A program made the position numbers and the translations under genes. This document shows positions 35,060 to 43,771 of a stretch of DNA of 64,000 nucleotides, one piece after another. Source of the stretch: JBBDSH01 sp040905045 (GTDB lineage: Bacteria > Pseudomonadota > Gammaproteobacteria > Eutrophobiales > Eutrophobiaceae); the NCBI GenBank assembly GCA_040905045.1, contig JBBDSH010000105.1:1-64000 (forward strand). Reading direction: 5' to 3'. The notes beneath the pieces were generated by a model, which ran no database searches, had not been told where the DNA came from, and saw only the letters and a list, made by a program, of their open reading frames with translations. The stretch's first letter is position 1; each line of letters opens with the position of its first letter.

Positions 35060-36091
35060 TTACCCATTGCCGGCTTGTTCAAGGTAATGCCTGAACGGTT
35101 TGGTTTGCTGCTCGATAAAACCGTCTCTTGTCTTGATAATAAAAAAAGCCGGTAATTGATTGCGGGCGGCGAAGTTCAGGCCGTCTGTCGGACCCATGAC
35201 CAGCAGGGCCGTGGCCAGGGCGTCGGCGGTCATGGCCGACTCATGCAATACGGTAACTGAAGCCAGGTTGTGGCGGACAGGATAACCCGTGCGGGGATCG
35301 ATGGTGTGGGAATAACGGATACCATCCTTTTCAAAATAATTGCGATAGTCACCTGATGTGGCCATGGCCGTGTCATGCAACGGGATGATCTGCTGTACAG
35401 AACGTTCTCCGGAAACCGGTTTCTCCACGCCGAGGCGCCAGAGCCGGCCGTCCGGATTCCTGCCGCGCACCATGATTTCACCGCCGATATCCACCATGTA
35501 GTCGCTGATCTCCCTGGATTCCAGCAATGCCGCGATTTCGTCCACGGCATACCCCTTGGCGATGCCGGACAGATCCAGGTACAGCTCCGGAACAGTTTTT
35601 TTTATGCCGGGCGGTGACAGGCCTGTTTTCAGTTTCGTATAGCCGGTCATTTCCAGCGTGGCGTTGATTTTTTCGGCTGCCGGGACGCTGTCGTTGGTGT
35701 CATCGGGGCCGAAACCCCACAGGTTGACGACGGGGCCAATGGTGATGTCGAAGGCGCCGCCGCTGAGATGACTGATTTCCACGGCCCCGGCGATAACATT
35801 GTAAAGATCTTCGGAAATATCGATCCAGCCGTCTTGATGCGAACGGTTTATCCGGGAGAGTTCGGATTCATCAATGTAAGTGGACATGGTCCGATCTATT
35901 TCGTCAAGTCGAGCCTGCACCGCATTTCGCAGCGCACTGGAATCCCGGTCCGGCATTTCCCCACTGATCACAATACTCCAGCCAATGCCCATGGTCAGGC
36001 CTTCCAGCAGTGTACGTTTCGGCTGTCGTTCACAGCCGTTGATCGAAAGTACCGTGATAATGAACAGCAGGCTTGTTCCGGGACGGCGCAT
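35060..36091 (-). CDS. apbE: FAD:protein FMN transferase (ApbE)
   Basis: 343 residues. The lipobox is INGC (about 17-20), so it is probably a lipoprotein of the periplasmic face. ApbE attaches FMN covalently to threonines of NqrB/NqrC or RnfD/RnfG. Typical regions seen: LDLSGIAKGYAVDEIAALL (about 172-190), DIGGEIMVRGRNPDG, and the C-terminal HTIDPRTGYPV. Possible targets (Nqr or Rnf) are not in the window. Confidence 0.93.
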   Translation of the reverse strand: MRRPGTSLLFIITVLSINGCERQPKRTLLEGLTMGIGWSIVISGEMPDRDSSALRNAVQARLDEIDRTMSTYIDESELSRINRSHQDGWIDISEDLYNVIAGAVEISHLSGGAFDITIGPVVNLWGFGPDDTNDSVPAAEKINATLEMTGYTKLKTGLSPPGIKKTVPELYLDLSGIAKGYAVDEIAALLESREISDYMVDIGGEIMVRGRNPDGRLWRLGVEKPVSGERSVQQIIPLHDTAMATSGDYRNYFEKDGIRYSHTIDPRTGYPVRHNLASVTVLHESAMTADALATALLVMGPTDGLNFAARNQLPAFFIIKTRDGFIEQQTKPFRHYLEQAGNG

Positions 36092-36105
36092 GAAAGAGTG
36101 TATCG

Positions 36106-37857
36106 TCAGGCGGATTGCCTGCCCCGCAGACTATTAAGCATGGCCGGACGTTCGTAGGGGACGACCAGGAAAACCTCGCCGGACTGCAAGCGTGATTTCA
36201 GGTTGTTCCAGTATGCGGCGCTTAACAGATCACCGTGCACCTCGATAAACAATTTCCGCAAGTCGCTGTCCATGCCCAGGAACTTGATGAATTCCTCCGG
36301 GAAGATGTCGTTTTCATCGACGTAATACCAGGTCTCCGGATGCATGAGTTCGTCATCCGATTGTGGTTGCGGAAATTCCCGGAAACGGCAGTCGGTGACC
36401 CGGGTCACTTCGTCGTAATCGTAAAAGACCACCCGCCGGTGCCGGGTAACGCCGAAGTTTTTCAGCAGCAGATCGCCGGGGAATAAATTGGTTTTTGCCA
36501 GGTCCCGGATGCACTGGCCGTAATCCAGTATGGCGCATTCAGCGTCGATCCTGTTGGCCTCACGCAGGTAAAGATTCAGCGGCCTGACCCTCCTTTCTAT
36601 ATAGACATGTTTGAACAGCAGTTTGTCACCGTCTATGCGGACGGTATCGGCCGTTTCCTGCAGCAAATCGTCCATGAGTTCCTGACTGAAACGATCGGCG
36701 GGAAACTCCAGGTTCAGGAATTCCTGGGTATCGATAAGGCGGCCGGCGTGATCGTGTTCGGAGACCAGCCGGTATTTTCTGATCACATCCTCCCGGCCTA
36801 TGGTCTTGGGCGGGCCGAAGCGATCGCGTATGACCTTGAAGACAAGGTCGTAGGAGGGCAGGGTGAAGACCAGCATGACCAGACCCGTGTCTCCCTCGGC
36901 GTGAGCAAAAAGATCATCAGTGTTGTTCAGGTGCCGGGTGAAGGTGCGATGCCGCTCGGTCTTGCCCTGGCGCAGGCGGCCCAGGACCGTATACAACTCG
37001 TCAATGGGCTTGCGCGGCAGGATCGAGTGTAAAAATTGTACCGCGCCCACAACGGTGTTTGGATCGGCGAAGAAATACGAGCGCGTGTAACTGAATACAA
37101 TACTGACTTCTTCTTCCGACAGCAGTACGGAATCCACATGTATACCGTTTTCCGTATTCTGCAGGGCCAGGATAATCGGTGAGATATGACTGTCCTGTAT
37201 GATGCGGCCGATGAGATAGGCACGGGATGACTGGTAGAAAACAGTATCGATAAAATCAAAACGCAACAGTTCGCCGTACTCTTCCAGATTAATCCGGTAG
37301 TGGCGATCCAGTTCCTCTGCAATGAATGCCGCATCAGCCTCCCTGTCGACATAGACGGTCTGGAAGCGGAAATGATCCAGAACTTCGGTAAAGGACTGCC
37401 GTATCGAACCCCAGCAGGGATAGCGCTGCAGCCGCAGGGATTCAATGGCGTTGAATCCCTCGTCGGGCGCCGGCGAAATGAATTCCACTTGCGGGTCCAC
37501 GCCGACGGTATCGAAGATCCGCCGGGTAATGGAGTTGAAGAAGGTCTTCATGAAGCCGGCGTCGTGCATACCGTCGATGCGGCGCCCGTATTGCCAGCGC
37601 AGATCGTTCCAGAGTGCGTGTTCGTGCAGACGCGGTCCAAGCAGGCGGGTCAACTGGGCAACAATACGACGAACGGATTTCTCGTACAGGTCGACCCGTT
37701 CGACAATATCATCTTGGTGGCCCTTCCAGTCGCGCTGTTCGAACCGCTGTTGCGCGCGGGTGGTGATACGGCTGAAATTCCGGTTGTAGCGGAGGAAGCC
37801 GTCGTAAATGGCGCTGGCGCATTCGGCCACAAGTTGTTGTTGCCTTGCCTGCGTCAT
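36106..37857 (-). CDS. aceK: Isocitrate dehydrogenase kinase/phosphatase
   Basis: 583 residues, full length. This bifunctional enzyme phosphorylates and dephosphorylates NADP isocitrate dehydrogenase to control flux at isocitrate. Seen: VFKVIRDRFGPPK (kinase ATP-loop region, about 335-347), ILDYGQCIRDLAKTNLFPGD and FYDYDEVTRVTDCRFR (about 450-480). The usual partners aceB/aceA are absent. Instead its substrate icd lies 235 bp upstream on the same strand, and serine-cycle genes follow beyond. Confidence 0.97.
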   Translation of the reverse strand: MTQARQQQLVAECASAIYDGFLRYNRNFSRITTRAQQRFEQRDWKGHQDDIVERVDLYEKSVRRIVAQLTRLLGPRLHEHALWNDLRWQYGRRIDGMHDAGFMKTFFNSITRRIFDTVGVDPQVEFISPAPDEGFNAIESLRLQRYPCWGSIRQSFTEVLDHFRFQTVYVDREADAAFIAEELDRHYRINLEEYGELLRFDFIDTVFYQSSRAYLIGRIIQDSHISPIILALQNTENGIHVDSVLLSEEEVSIVFSYTRSYFFADPNTVVGAVQFLHSILPRKPIDELYTVLGRLRQGKTERHRTFTRHLNNTDDLFAHAEGDTGLVMLVFTLPSYDLVFKVIRDRFGPPKTIGREDVIRKYRLVSEHDHAGRLIDTQEFLNLEFPADRFSQELMDDLLQETADTVRIDGDKLLFKHVYIERRVRPLNLYLREANRIDAECAILDYGQCIRDLAKTNLFPGDLLLKNFGVTRHRRVVFYDYDEVTRVTDCRFREFPQPQSDDELMHPETWYYVDENDIFPEEFIKFLGMDSDLRKLFIEVHGDLLSAAYWNNLKSRLQSGEVFLVVPYERPAMLNSLRGRQSA

Positions 37858-37918
37858 GATTCAGCCCGTGTGTTGGATGAGTACGCGCCAATTTCCATTT
37901 TTATTGGGATTTACAGTT

Positions 37919-38040
37919 ATTCGGCAAAATTTTCGGGTGTCTGGAAAGATAATGGTGGATCTCGCCAAGCGCGCAAAGCACACAAAGGAATCATGGATTT
38001 TTATCTCTTTGCGAACTTGGCGTGCTTGGCGAGATCCTTG
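37919..38040 (+). repeat. Composite CGCAAAG hairpin element, copy B
   Basis: About 122 bp in the icd-aceK gap. Shares the left flank (TTCGGCAAAATTTTCGGGTG, CTGGAAAGATAATGGTGGAT) and core ATGGATTTTTATCTCTTTGC with copies A and C, but lacks the AAACCAACCCTGAAAA right flank. The right arm ends in GGCGAGATCC. It may be a shortened copy. Confidence 0.8.
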
Positions 38041-38091
38041 CATATGTAATTCTCAACAGGTTCCCTATTATGCAACATACGTATTGTATTC

Positions 38092-39387
38092 TTACATGTT
38101 ACTGATCAGGGCATCGGCGAATTCGCTGCACTTGACCTCTTTGGCGTCGTCCATGAGGCGGGCGAAATCGTAGGTAACGATCTTGTTGCCGATGGTCTTG
38201 TCCATGCTGGCGATAATCCGGTCGGCGGCCTCGGTCCAGCCCATGTAACGCAGCATCATCTCGCCGGACAGCAGCAGTGAGCCGGGGTTGACCTTGTCCT
38301 GGTCGGCGTACTTGGGCGCCGTGCCGTGGGTGGCCTCGAATACCGCGTGACCGGTCTCGTAATTGATGTTGGCGCCGGGCGCGATACCGATCCCTCCCAC
38401 CTGCGCGGCCAGGGCATCGGAAATATAGTCGCCGTTAAGATTGAGAGTGGCAATCACCTCGAATTCCTTCGGCCGGGTCAGGATCTGCTGCAGCATGATG
38501 TCGGCAATGACGTCCTTGATCAGGATCTTGCCGGACGCCAGGGCTTCCTCCTGTTCCTTGTTGGCCGCCTCCTGGTCTTTTTCCTCCACCGTGCGCTGCC
38601 ACTGTTCCCAGGTATAGGTCTGCTCGGCGAATTCCTGTTCCGCCACCTGATAACCCCAGTTGCGGAATGAGCCTTCCGTGTATTTCATGATATTGCCCTT
38701 GTGCACCAGGGTGATGCTCTTACGTTCGTTGAAGATGGCGTACTGGATCGCCGCCCGCATCAGCCGGGCAGTGCCTTCCTGTGATACCGGCTTGATGGCG
38801 ATGCCGGAGGAATCGGGGAAACGGATCTTGTTGTAGGAGGCCGGGAAGCTTTCCTTCAGCATATCCAGGAACTTGCGGTTGTCCTCGGTGCCCTGTTCGA
38901 ATTCGATACCGGCGTAAATGTCTTCCGTGTTTTCCCGGAAGATAGCCATATTGACGTCCTCCGGCCGCTTGGTGGGCGAGGGCACGCCCTCGAACCAGCG
39001 CACCGGACGCAGGCAGACGTACAAATCCATGACCTGCCGCAGGGCGACATTGAGGGAACGGATGCCGCCGCCTATCGGTGTGGTCAGCGGCCCCTTGATG
39101 GCGACCAGGTAATCGCGGCACATCTGCACCGTTTCGTCGGGCAGCCACTGGCCGCAGAGGTCGTTGGATTTGCCGCCGGCGTAGACCTCCATCCAGTGGA
39201 TTTTGCGTTTGCCGGCGTAGGCTTTTTCCACGGCGGCGTTGAGCACGCGTTCGGTGGCGCGCCAGATATCCGGCCCGATGCCGTCGCCTTCAATGAACGG
39301 AATGACGGGGTTATCCGGGACATGCAGGCCTTTCTCGTCACGGGTGATTTTGGCGCCTTCTTCGGGAACCTGGATTGATAAAGCCAC
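38092..39387 (-). CDS. icd: Isocitrate dehydrogenase, NADP-dependent
   Basis: 431 residues. It converts isocitrate to 2-oxoglutarate in the TCA cycle. The AceK target serine is S111 in GGGIRSLNVALRQ, the same context as S113 of E. coli. Other signatures are FIEGDGIGPDIW (31-42), NLNGDYISDALAAQVGG, and ATHGTAPKYADQDKVNPGS. The start is GTG at 39387 with AAGGAG seven bases upstream. Length is close to the 416-residue E. coli protein, and the NADP preference is inferred from this subfamily. Confidence 0.96.
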   Translation of the reverse strand: MALSIQVPEEGAKITRDEKGLHVPDNPVIPFIEGDGIGPDIWRATERVLNAAVEKAYAGKRKIHWMEVYAGGKSNDLCGQWLPDETVQMCRDYLVAIKGPLTTPIGGGIRSLNVALRQVMDLYVCLRPVRWFEGVPSPTKRPEDVNMAIFRENTEDIYAGIEFEQGTEDNRKFLDMLKESFPASYNKIRFPDSSGIAIKPVSQEGTARLMRAAIQYAIFNERKSITLVHKGNIMKYTEGSFRNWGYQVAEQEFAEQTYTWEQWQRTVEEKDQEAANKEQEEALASGKILIKDVIADIMLQQILTRPKEFEVIATLNLNGDYISDALAAQVGGIGIAPGANINYETGHAVFEATHGTAPKYADQDKVNPGSLLLSGEMMLRYMGWTEAADRIIASMDKTIGNKIVTYDFARLMDDAKEVKCSEFADALISNM

Positions 39388-39610
39388 AAGACATCTCCTT
39401 CATGTTCTATCGTTGATTGTAAAAAGGGGCTGGTGCGGGGAATCCGCGAGTCCTCCGGCCGGATGAGCAGCCGCCCACCATGGCAGGATAACGTACAAAT
39501 TCAACGTGCCAGCCGACTCCATTATACGACAATCCGGGCCCGAATGGTTTCCTTCTCAGCTCCCAGGCAAATACATTGACAATTGCAGTACTATTCACTA
39601 TGGTTTCACT

Positions 39611-39703
39611 TTGCGCCGATTTGATATTCAGCTTGCGGGCGCCTAATAAATACCGCTAAAGAGAGCCGACCTGCTTTAGCGAATGCTGAATGCGGGTTTT
39701 TTT
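39611..39703 (+). promoter_or_regulatory. SAM-II riboswitch candidate upstream of metZ
   Basis: The segment 39613-39661 matches the SAM-II plan: GCGCC (39613-39617) pairs with GGCGC (39638-39642), followed by CTAATAAATACCGCTAAAG, whose spaced AATAAAT and GCTAAA blocks are typical of this pseudoknot. Two extra inverted pairs, GCTAAAG/CTTTAGC (39655-39661/39674-39680) and ATTCAGC/GCTGAAT (39626-39632/39685-39691), lead to a T7 run at 39697-39703, which suggests transcription attenuation. metZ begins 120 bp later. SAM-II normally controls methionine genes, mostly in alphaproteobacteria. 39388-39610 and 39704-39823 show nothing else I can support. Confidence 0.8.
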
Positions 39704-39823
39704 ATGCCTGCATGACAGGGCTTCTGCTCCGCATTCCTTCTAGTACCTTGGGTCCGGCCCCGGCGATAGACGGAGAACACCGGTGTTTTCCGGCAGGCTG
39801 ATGGACAATTCCGGAGGGAAGTT

Positions 39824-41020
39824 ATGAGCAAGATTCGGCCCGGTGACTACGGGCAGCAAACCTGTGCGGTACGCGCCGGTCAGGTGCGTACGCCCGAGAA
39901 TGAAAACAGCGAACCCGTCTTTCTGAGTTCCAGTTTCGTCTTCGACAATGCCGCCCAGGCGGCGGCCCGTTTCGCCGGTGAAGAGCCGGGCAACATCTAT
40001 TCGCGTTTTACCAATCCCACGGTACGGGCCTTTGAGGAGCGCCTGGCCGCCCTGGAGGGCGGCGAGCGCTGCATCGGCACGTCTTCCGGCATGAGCGCCA
40101 TTCTGACCACCTGCATGGCCCTGCTCAGCGGCGGTGATCATATTGTCTCCTCGCGCAGTATCTTCGGCACCACGGTGGGCCTGTTCGATAATATCCTGGC
40201 CCGGTTCGGCCTGGAGACCACCTTCGTGCCGCAGACCGATTACGACGCCTGGGCGGACGCCATCCGGCCCCAGACAAAATTACTGTTTCTGGAGACACCG
40301 TCCAACCCGCTGACGGAGATCGCCGACATGCAGCGGCTGGCCGATCTGGCCCATGAAAACGACTGTCTGCTGGTCGTGGACAATTGTTTCTGCACGCCCG
40401 TGTTGCAGCTGCCCTTCAAATACGGCGCCGATCTGGTGATCCATTCGGCCACCAAGTATCTGGACGGGCAGGGCCGTTGCATCGGCGGTGCCGTCATCGG
40501 TCCCCGTGAGCTGCTGGACGACAAGGTGTTCGGTTTCCTGCGCACCGCGGGCCCCACCATGAGCCCGTTCAATGCCTGGGTCTTTCTCAAGGGGCTGGAA
40601 ACATTGAAACTGCGCATGCGGGCGCATTGTGACAACGCCGCACGCCTGGCCGAGTGGCTGGAGGCGCATCCCGGCGTTGCCCGGGTCCACTATCCGGGTC
40701 TCAAGAGCCATCCGCAGCATGAACTGGCCGCGCGCCAGCAAAGCGGTTTCGGCGGCATCGTCAGTTTCGAGGTGGAGGGCGGCCGCGAGGCGGCGTGGAA
40801 GCTTATCGACAGTACGCGCATCTTTTCCATTACCGCCAATCTGGGCGATGTAAAGAGCACCATCACTCATCCCGGCACCACCACCCATCACCGGCTGACC
40901 GACGATCAGCGCCGGGAAGCTGGCATTGTCCCGGGATTGATACGCCTGTCCGTCGGCCACGAGGACGCGGATGATCTTGAGAAGGATCTCGAAGAAGCCC
41001 TGGACAACGCCTTGAAATAA
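39824..41020 (+). CDS. metZ: O-succinylhomoserine sulfhydrylase
   Basis: 398 residues. PLP-dependent Cys/Met-metabolism enzyme that joins O-succinylhomoserine and sulfide to make homocysteine. The PLP lysine is in IHSATKYLDGQGR (about 206-218), and YSRFTNPTVRAFEERLAALE (about 57-76) is typical. AGGGAAGTT before the ATG at 39824 serves as ribosome site. The upstream SAM-II element supports a methionine role. A cystathionine gamma-synthase activity is less likely given the MetZ-like RCIGGAVIGPRE segment. Confidence 0.93.
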   Translation: MSKIRPGDYGQQTCAVRAGQVRTPENENSEPVFLSSSFVFDNAAQAAARFAGEEPGNIYSRFTNPTVRAFEERLAALEGGERCIGTSSGMSAILTTCMALLSGGDHIVSSRSIFGTTVGLFDNILARFGLETTFVPQTDYDAWADAIRPQTKLLFLETPSNPLTEIADMQRLADLAHENDCLLVVDNCFCTPVLQLPFKYGADLVIHSATKYLDGQGRCIGGAVIGPRELLDDKVFGFLRTAGPTMSPFNAWVFLKGLETLKLRMRAHCDNAARLAEWLEAHPGVARVHYPGLKSHPQHELAARQQSGFGGIVSFEVEGGREAAWKLIDSTRIFSITANLGDVKSTITHPGTTTHHRLTDDQRREAGIVPGLIRLSVGHEDADDLEKDLEEALDNALK

Positions 41021-41276
41021 AAGAGATTGATCCAGCGTTTCAGGGCATGATCCGCAGCCTTCAATGGCGCCGGGATTTTTTCGTTTGCATTTGGCTGAAC
41101 GAACGCCCTAAGATACCCGAAGTTAAAGGTTTATTTTGCGGGCATAAGGGGCCGCCACATTTGTCCGCGACACTCAGCATTTATATGAACCGCAAACGGG
41201 TGTGAGGCGGAGCCTGTCCAGCACATCCTTCCAGTAACCGTCGTCGAACTACACTCTTACGCAGTACATGTCATTT

Positions 41277-41334
41277 ATGGAAATCCGGCCGAGCGTGCCG
41301 GTATTTGCTTGTCGTCAGGCGGCCGGTTTTCCAT
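41277..41334. repeat. 15-bp inverted repeat upstream of the serine-cycle operon
   Basis: ATGGAAATCCGGCCG (41277-41291) and CGGCCGGTTTTCCAT (41320-41334) are complementary at 14 of 15 positions across a 28-bp loop. No T-run follows. It could be an operator or a leader hairpin of the sgaA operon. The rest of 41021-41426 has no gene. Confidence 0.6.
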
Positions 41335-41351
41335 AGACGACATTAAGGGCG

Positions 41352-41377
41352 CTTCTGAAAATCCTGATTTTTAGAAG
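41352..41377. repeat. Palindrome CTTCTGAAAATCC / ATTTTTAGAAG upstream of sgaA
   Basis: Second copy of the palindrome found at 7789-7816, here CTTCTGAAAATCCTGATTTTTAGAAG. It directly precedes a TATAAT at 41395-41400 that would be a -10 box for sgaA. Confidence 0.65.
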
Positions 41378-41394
41378 TAGCCATAATCCGGTTC

Positions 41395-41400
41395 TATAAT
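41395..41400 (+). promoter_or_regulatory. Probable -10 box of the serine-cycle operon
   Basis: A perfect TATAAT 27 bp before the sgaA ATG. The -35 region overlaps the preceding palindrome (TTAGAA at 41371-41376, only a weak match), so the palindrome could be a regulator site. Confidence 0.4.
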
Positions 41401-41426
41401 TATCGATACCAGCCAGGAGAACTCAC

Positions 41427-42611
41427 ATGCCCGGAAGACACTTTTTATTTATACCCGGCCCGACCAACGTGCCGCAGCGCGTGCGCAATGCCATGAGCAT
41501 CGAGCAGGAGGACATGCGCGCCGCCACGTTTCCGGATTTCACCAAGCCGCTGTTCGAGGATCTGAAAAAGATCTTCCAGACCAAAACCGGGCGCGTATTC
41601 CTGTTCCCGGGATCCGGTACCGGAGGCTGGGAAGCGGCCATCAGCAACACCCTGTCGCCGGGCGACAAGGTCCTCATGTCGCGCTTCGGCCAGTTTTCCA
41701 ACCTCTGGGCGGACATGTGCCAGCGCCACGGCCTGGATGTGCAGACCATCGATCTGGACTGGGGCGACGGCGTGCCGGTGGAACAGTACGCCGAGATCCT
41801 GAAAAAGGACAAGAACAAGGAAATCAAGGGCGTCTTCGCCTGCCATAACGAGACCGCCACCGGCGTGACTTCGGATATCGCCGGCGTGCGCAAGGCCCTG
41901 GACGACGCCGATCACCCGGCGCTCCTCTATGTGGACGCGGTCAGTTCCCTGGCCAGCATCGATTTTCGCATGGAGGAATGGGGTGTGGACCTGTGCGTCA
42001 GCGGTTCCCAGAAGGGCTTCATGCTGCCCACCGGCTTGACCATCATGGCCGCCAGCGAAAAGGCCCTGGCGGCGCGCGAGTCGGCCAAGCTGCCGCGCAC
42101 CTACTTCTCCTTTGACGATATGATCAAGGCCAACGAAAACGGCTTCTTCCCGTATACGCCGGCGACCATCCTGCTGCGCGGCCTGCGCGAGTCTGTCAAC
42201 ATGCTGCTGGAGGAAGGCCTGGAGAACGTCTTCAAGCGCCATAATCGCATGGCCACCGCCGTGCGCAAGGCGGTGGAAGCGTGGGGTCTGCAGCTGGTGG
42301 CCAAGGAGGAAAAGCTGTACTCCGACACGGTCAGCGCCATCTACGTGCCGGACGGTTTCGACGGCAACGAAGTCGTGCGCCACGCCCATAAATATTACAA
42401 TCTGTCCCTGTCCATCAGTCTCGGCCAGATTGCCGGCAAGGCCTTCCGCATCGGCCATCTGGGCGATCTCAACGAGATGATGGTCCTGACGCCCCTGAAC
42501 GGCGCCGAGATGTCCATGAAGGATCTGGGGATAGATATCGAGCTGGGCAGCGGCGTGGCGGCGGCGCAGGAGTATTTGCGCAATACGAAAGCACCCGTTA
42601 ACGGAAAATAA
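41427..42611 (+). CDS. sgaA: Serine--glyoxylate aminotransferase
   Basis: 394 residues, class V PLP aminotransferase. It converts serine and glyoxylate to hydroxypyruvate and glycine, the step that recycles glyoxylate in the serine cycle. The PLP lysine is in CVSGSQKGFMLPTGL (about 190-204), with FLFIPGPTNVPQRV at the N-terminus. AGGAG precedes the ATG at 41427. Alanine- or aspartate-glyoxylate activity is possible, but the following genes fit the serine cycle. Confidence 0.93.
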   Translation: MPGRHFLFIPGPTNVPQRVRNAMSIEQEDMRAATFPDFTKPLFEDLKKIFQTKTGRVFLFPGSGTGGWEAAISNTLSPGDKVLMSRFGQFSNLWADMCQRHGLDVQTIDLDWGDGVPVEQYAEILKKDKNKEIKGVFACHNETATGVTSDIAGVRKALDDADHPALLYVDAVSSLASIDFRMEEWGVDLCVSGSQKGFMLPTGLTIMAASEKALAARESAKLPRTYFSFDDMIKANENGFFPYTPATILLRGLRESVNMLLEEGLENVFKRHNRMATAVRKAVEAWGLQLVAKEEKLYSDTVSAIYVPDGFDGNEVVRHAHKYYNLSLSISLGQIAGKAFRIGHLGDLNEMMVLTPLNGAEMSMKDLGIDIELGSGVAAAQEYLRNTKAPVNGK

Positions 42612-42612
42612 A

Positions 42613-42699
42613 CCGTGGCTCGATACTCGTGGCTCGTAACTCGAGCCACGAGCCACGAGCCACGAGCCACGAGCCACGAACCACGAACCACGAGCCACG
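42613..42699. repeat. GAGCCAC mirror element between sgaA and mcl
   Basis: GTGGCTC words (42614-42645) followed by GAGCCAC/GAACCAC words to 42699, with almost no core. Fills the intercistronic gap up to the mcl ribosome site GGAGGT at 42705. Confidence 0.85.
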
Positions 42700-42715
42700 C
42701 AACCGGAGGTTGCTT

Positions 42716-43657
42716 ATGAGTTTCACCCAATACGCACAAGCCACACCACGGCTGCAGCGCAGCGAGCTGGCGGTGCCCGGATCCAGTCCGGACATGTTCG
42801 AGAAGGCGGCCGCCTCGGAAGCGGATTACATCTTTCTCGACTGCGAGGACGCGGTTGTCCCCGACGACAAGCCGCAGGCGCGCAAGAACATTATCCAGGC
42901 CCTGAACGACATCGATTGGCAGGGCAAAACTATGTCGGTGCGCATTAACGGTCTCGATACCCATTACATGTACCGTGATGTTGTCGACATCGTCGAACAG
43001 GCCGGCGCCAACCTGGACACCATTCTCATTCCCAAGGTGGGTACGGCCGCCGATGTTTATATGGTCGATTGCCTGGTGACCCAGATCGAGGACGCCATGG
43101 GCCTGAAAAAACGCATCGGCCTGGAATGCCTCATCGAGACGGCCCTGGGCGGCGCCAATGTTATGCAGATAGCGCAGGCCAGCATGCGCCTGGAGGCCCT
43201 GCATTTCGGCGTCGCCGATTACGCCGCCAGCCTGCGCGCCCGCACCGTCAATATCGGCGGCCTCAATCCCGACTATCCCGGCGATCAGTGGCACGCGGCG
43301 CTGTCCAACATGGTCACAGCCTGCCGCGCCTTCGGCCTGCGCGCCATCGACGGCCCGTTCGGCGATTTCAAGGACCCGGCAGGCTACGAAGACGGCGCGC
43401 GGCGCGCCGCCGCCCTGGGCTACGAGGGCAAGTGGGCCATTCATCCCAGCCAGATCGAACTGGCCAATAAAATCATGTCGCCGCCGGAATCGGAAGTGAC
43501 GCGCGCAAAGCGTATACTGGAAGCCCTGGAAGAGGCCGCCGCCGCCGGCAAGGGCGCGGCGCAGCTGGACGGCAAGATGATCGACGCCGCATCCGAGAAG
43601 ATGGCAAGGAACGTGGTAAGGCAGGCGGAACAGATCGCTGCCAAAGGCAGCGCGTGA
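42716..43657 (+). CDS. mcl: Malyl-CoA lyase (HpcH/CitE family)
   Basis: 313 residues, TIM-barrel CitE-type lyase. It splits malyl-CoA to glyoxylate and acetyl-CoA (reversible). Seen: FLDCEDAVVPDDKPQARK (about 38-55), the metal-site glutamate in CLIETALGGANVMQIAQ (about 138-154), and the adjoining LHFGVADYAASL. The ATG at 42716 has a perfect GGAGGT; the upstream frame only crosses repeats. Context with mtkAB fixes the substrate as malyl-CoA, not citramalyl-CoA. Confidence 0.93.
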   Translation: MSFTQYAQATPRLQRSELAVPGSSPDMFEKAAASEADYIFLDCEDAVVPDDKPQARKNIIQALNDIDWQGKTMSVRINGLDTHYMYRDVVDIVEQAGANLDTILIPKVGTAADVYMVDCLVTQIEDAMGLKKRIGLECLIETALGGANVMQIAQASMRLEALHFGVADYAASLRARTVNIGGLNPDYPGDQWHAALSNMVTACRAFGLRAIDGPFGDFKDPAGYEDGARRAAALGYEGKWAIHPSQIELANKIMSPPESEVTRAKRILEALEEAAAAGKGAAQLDGKMIDAASEKMARNVVRQAEQIAAKGSA

Positions 43658-43660
43658 CTC

Positions 43661-43725
43661 GTTCCTCGTGGCTCGTTGTTCGTGCTCCGGGTTTTGTTTG
43701 TTCCAGCCACCAGCCACGAGCCGCC
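43661..43725. repeat. GAGCCAC mirror element between mcl and mtkA
   Basis: Left arm with CGTGGCTCGTT words (43663-43690), core GTTTTGTTTGTTCC, right arm CAGCCACCAGCCACGAGCC. More degenerate than the other copies. Confidence 0.75.
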
Positions 43726-43771
43726 TGCCACAGAACGCACAGAATATTAATTAGTTAAGCGGAGGTTCAAG

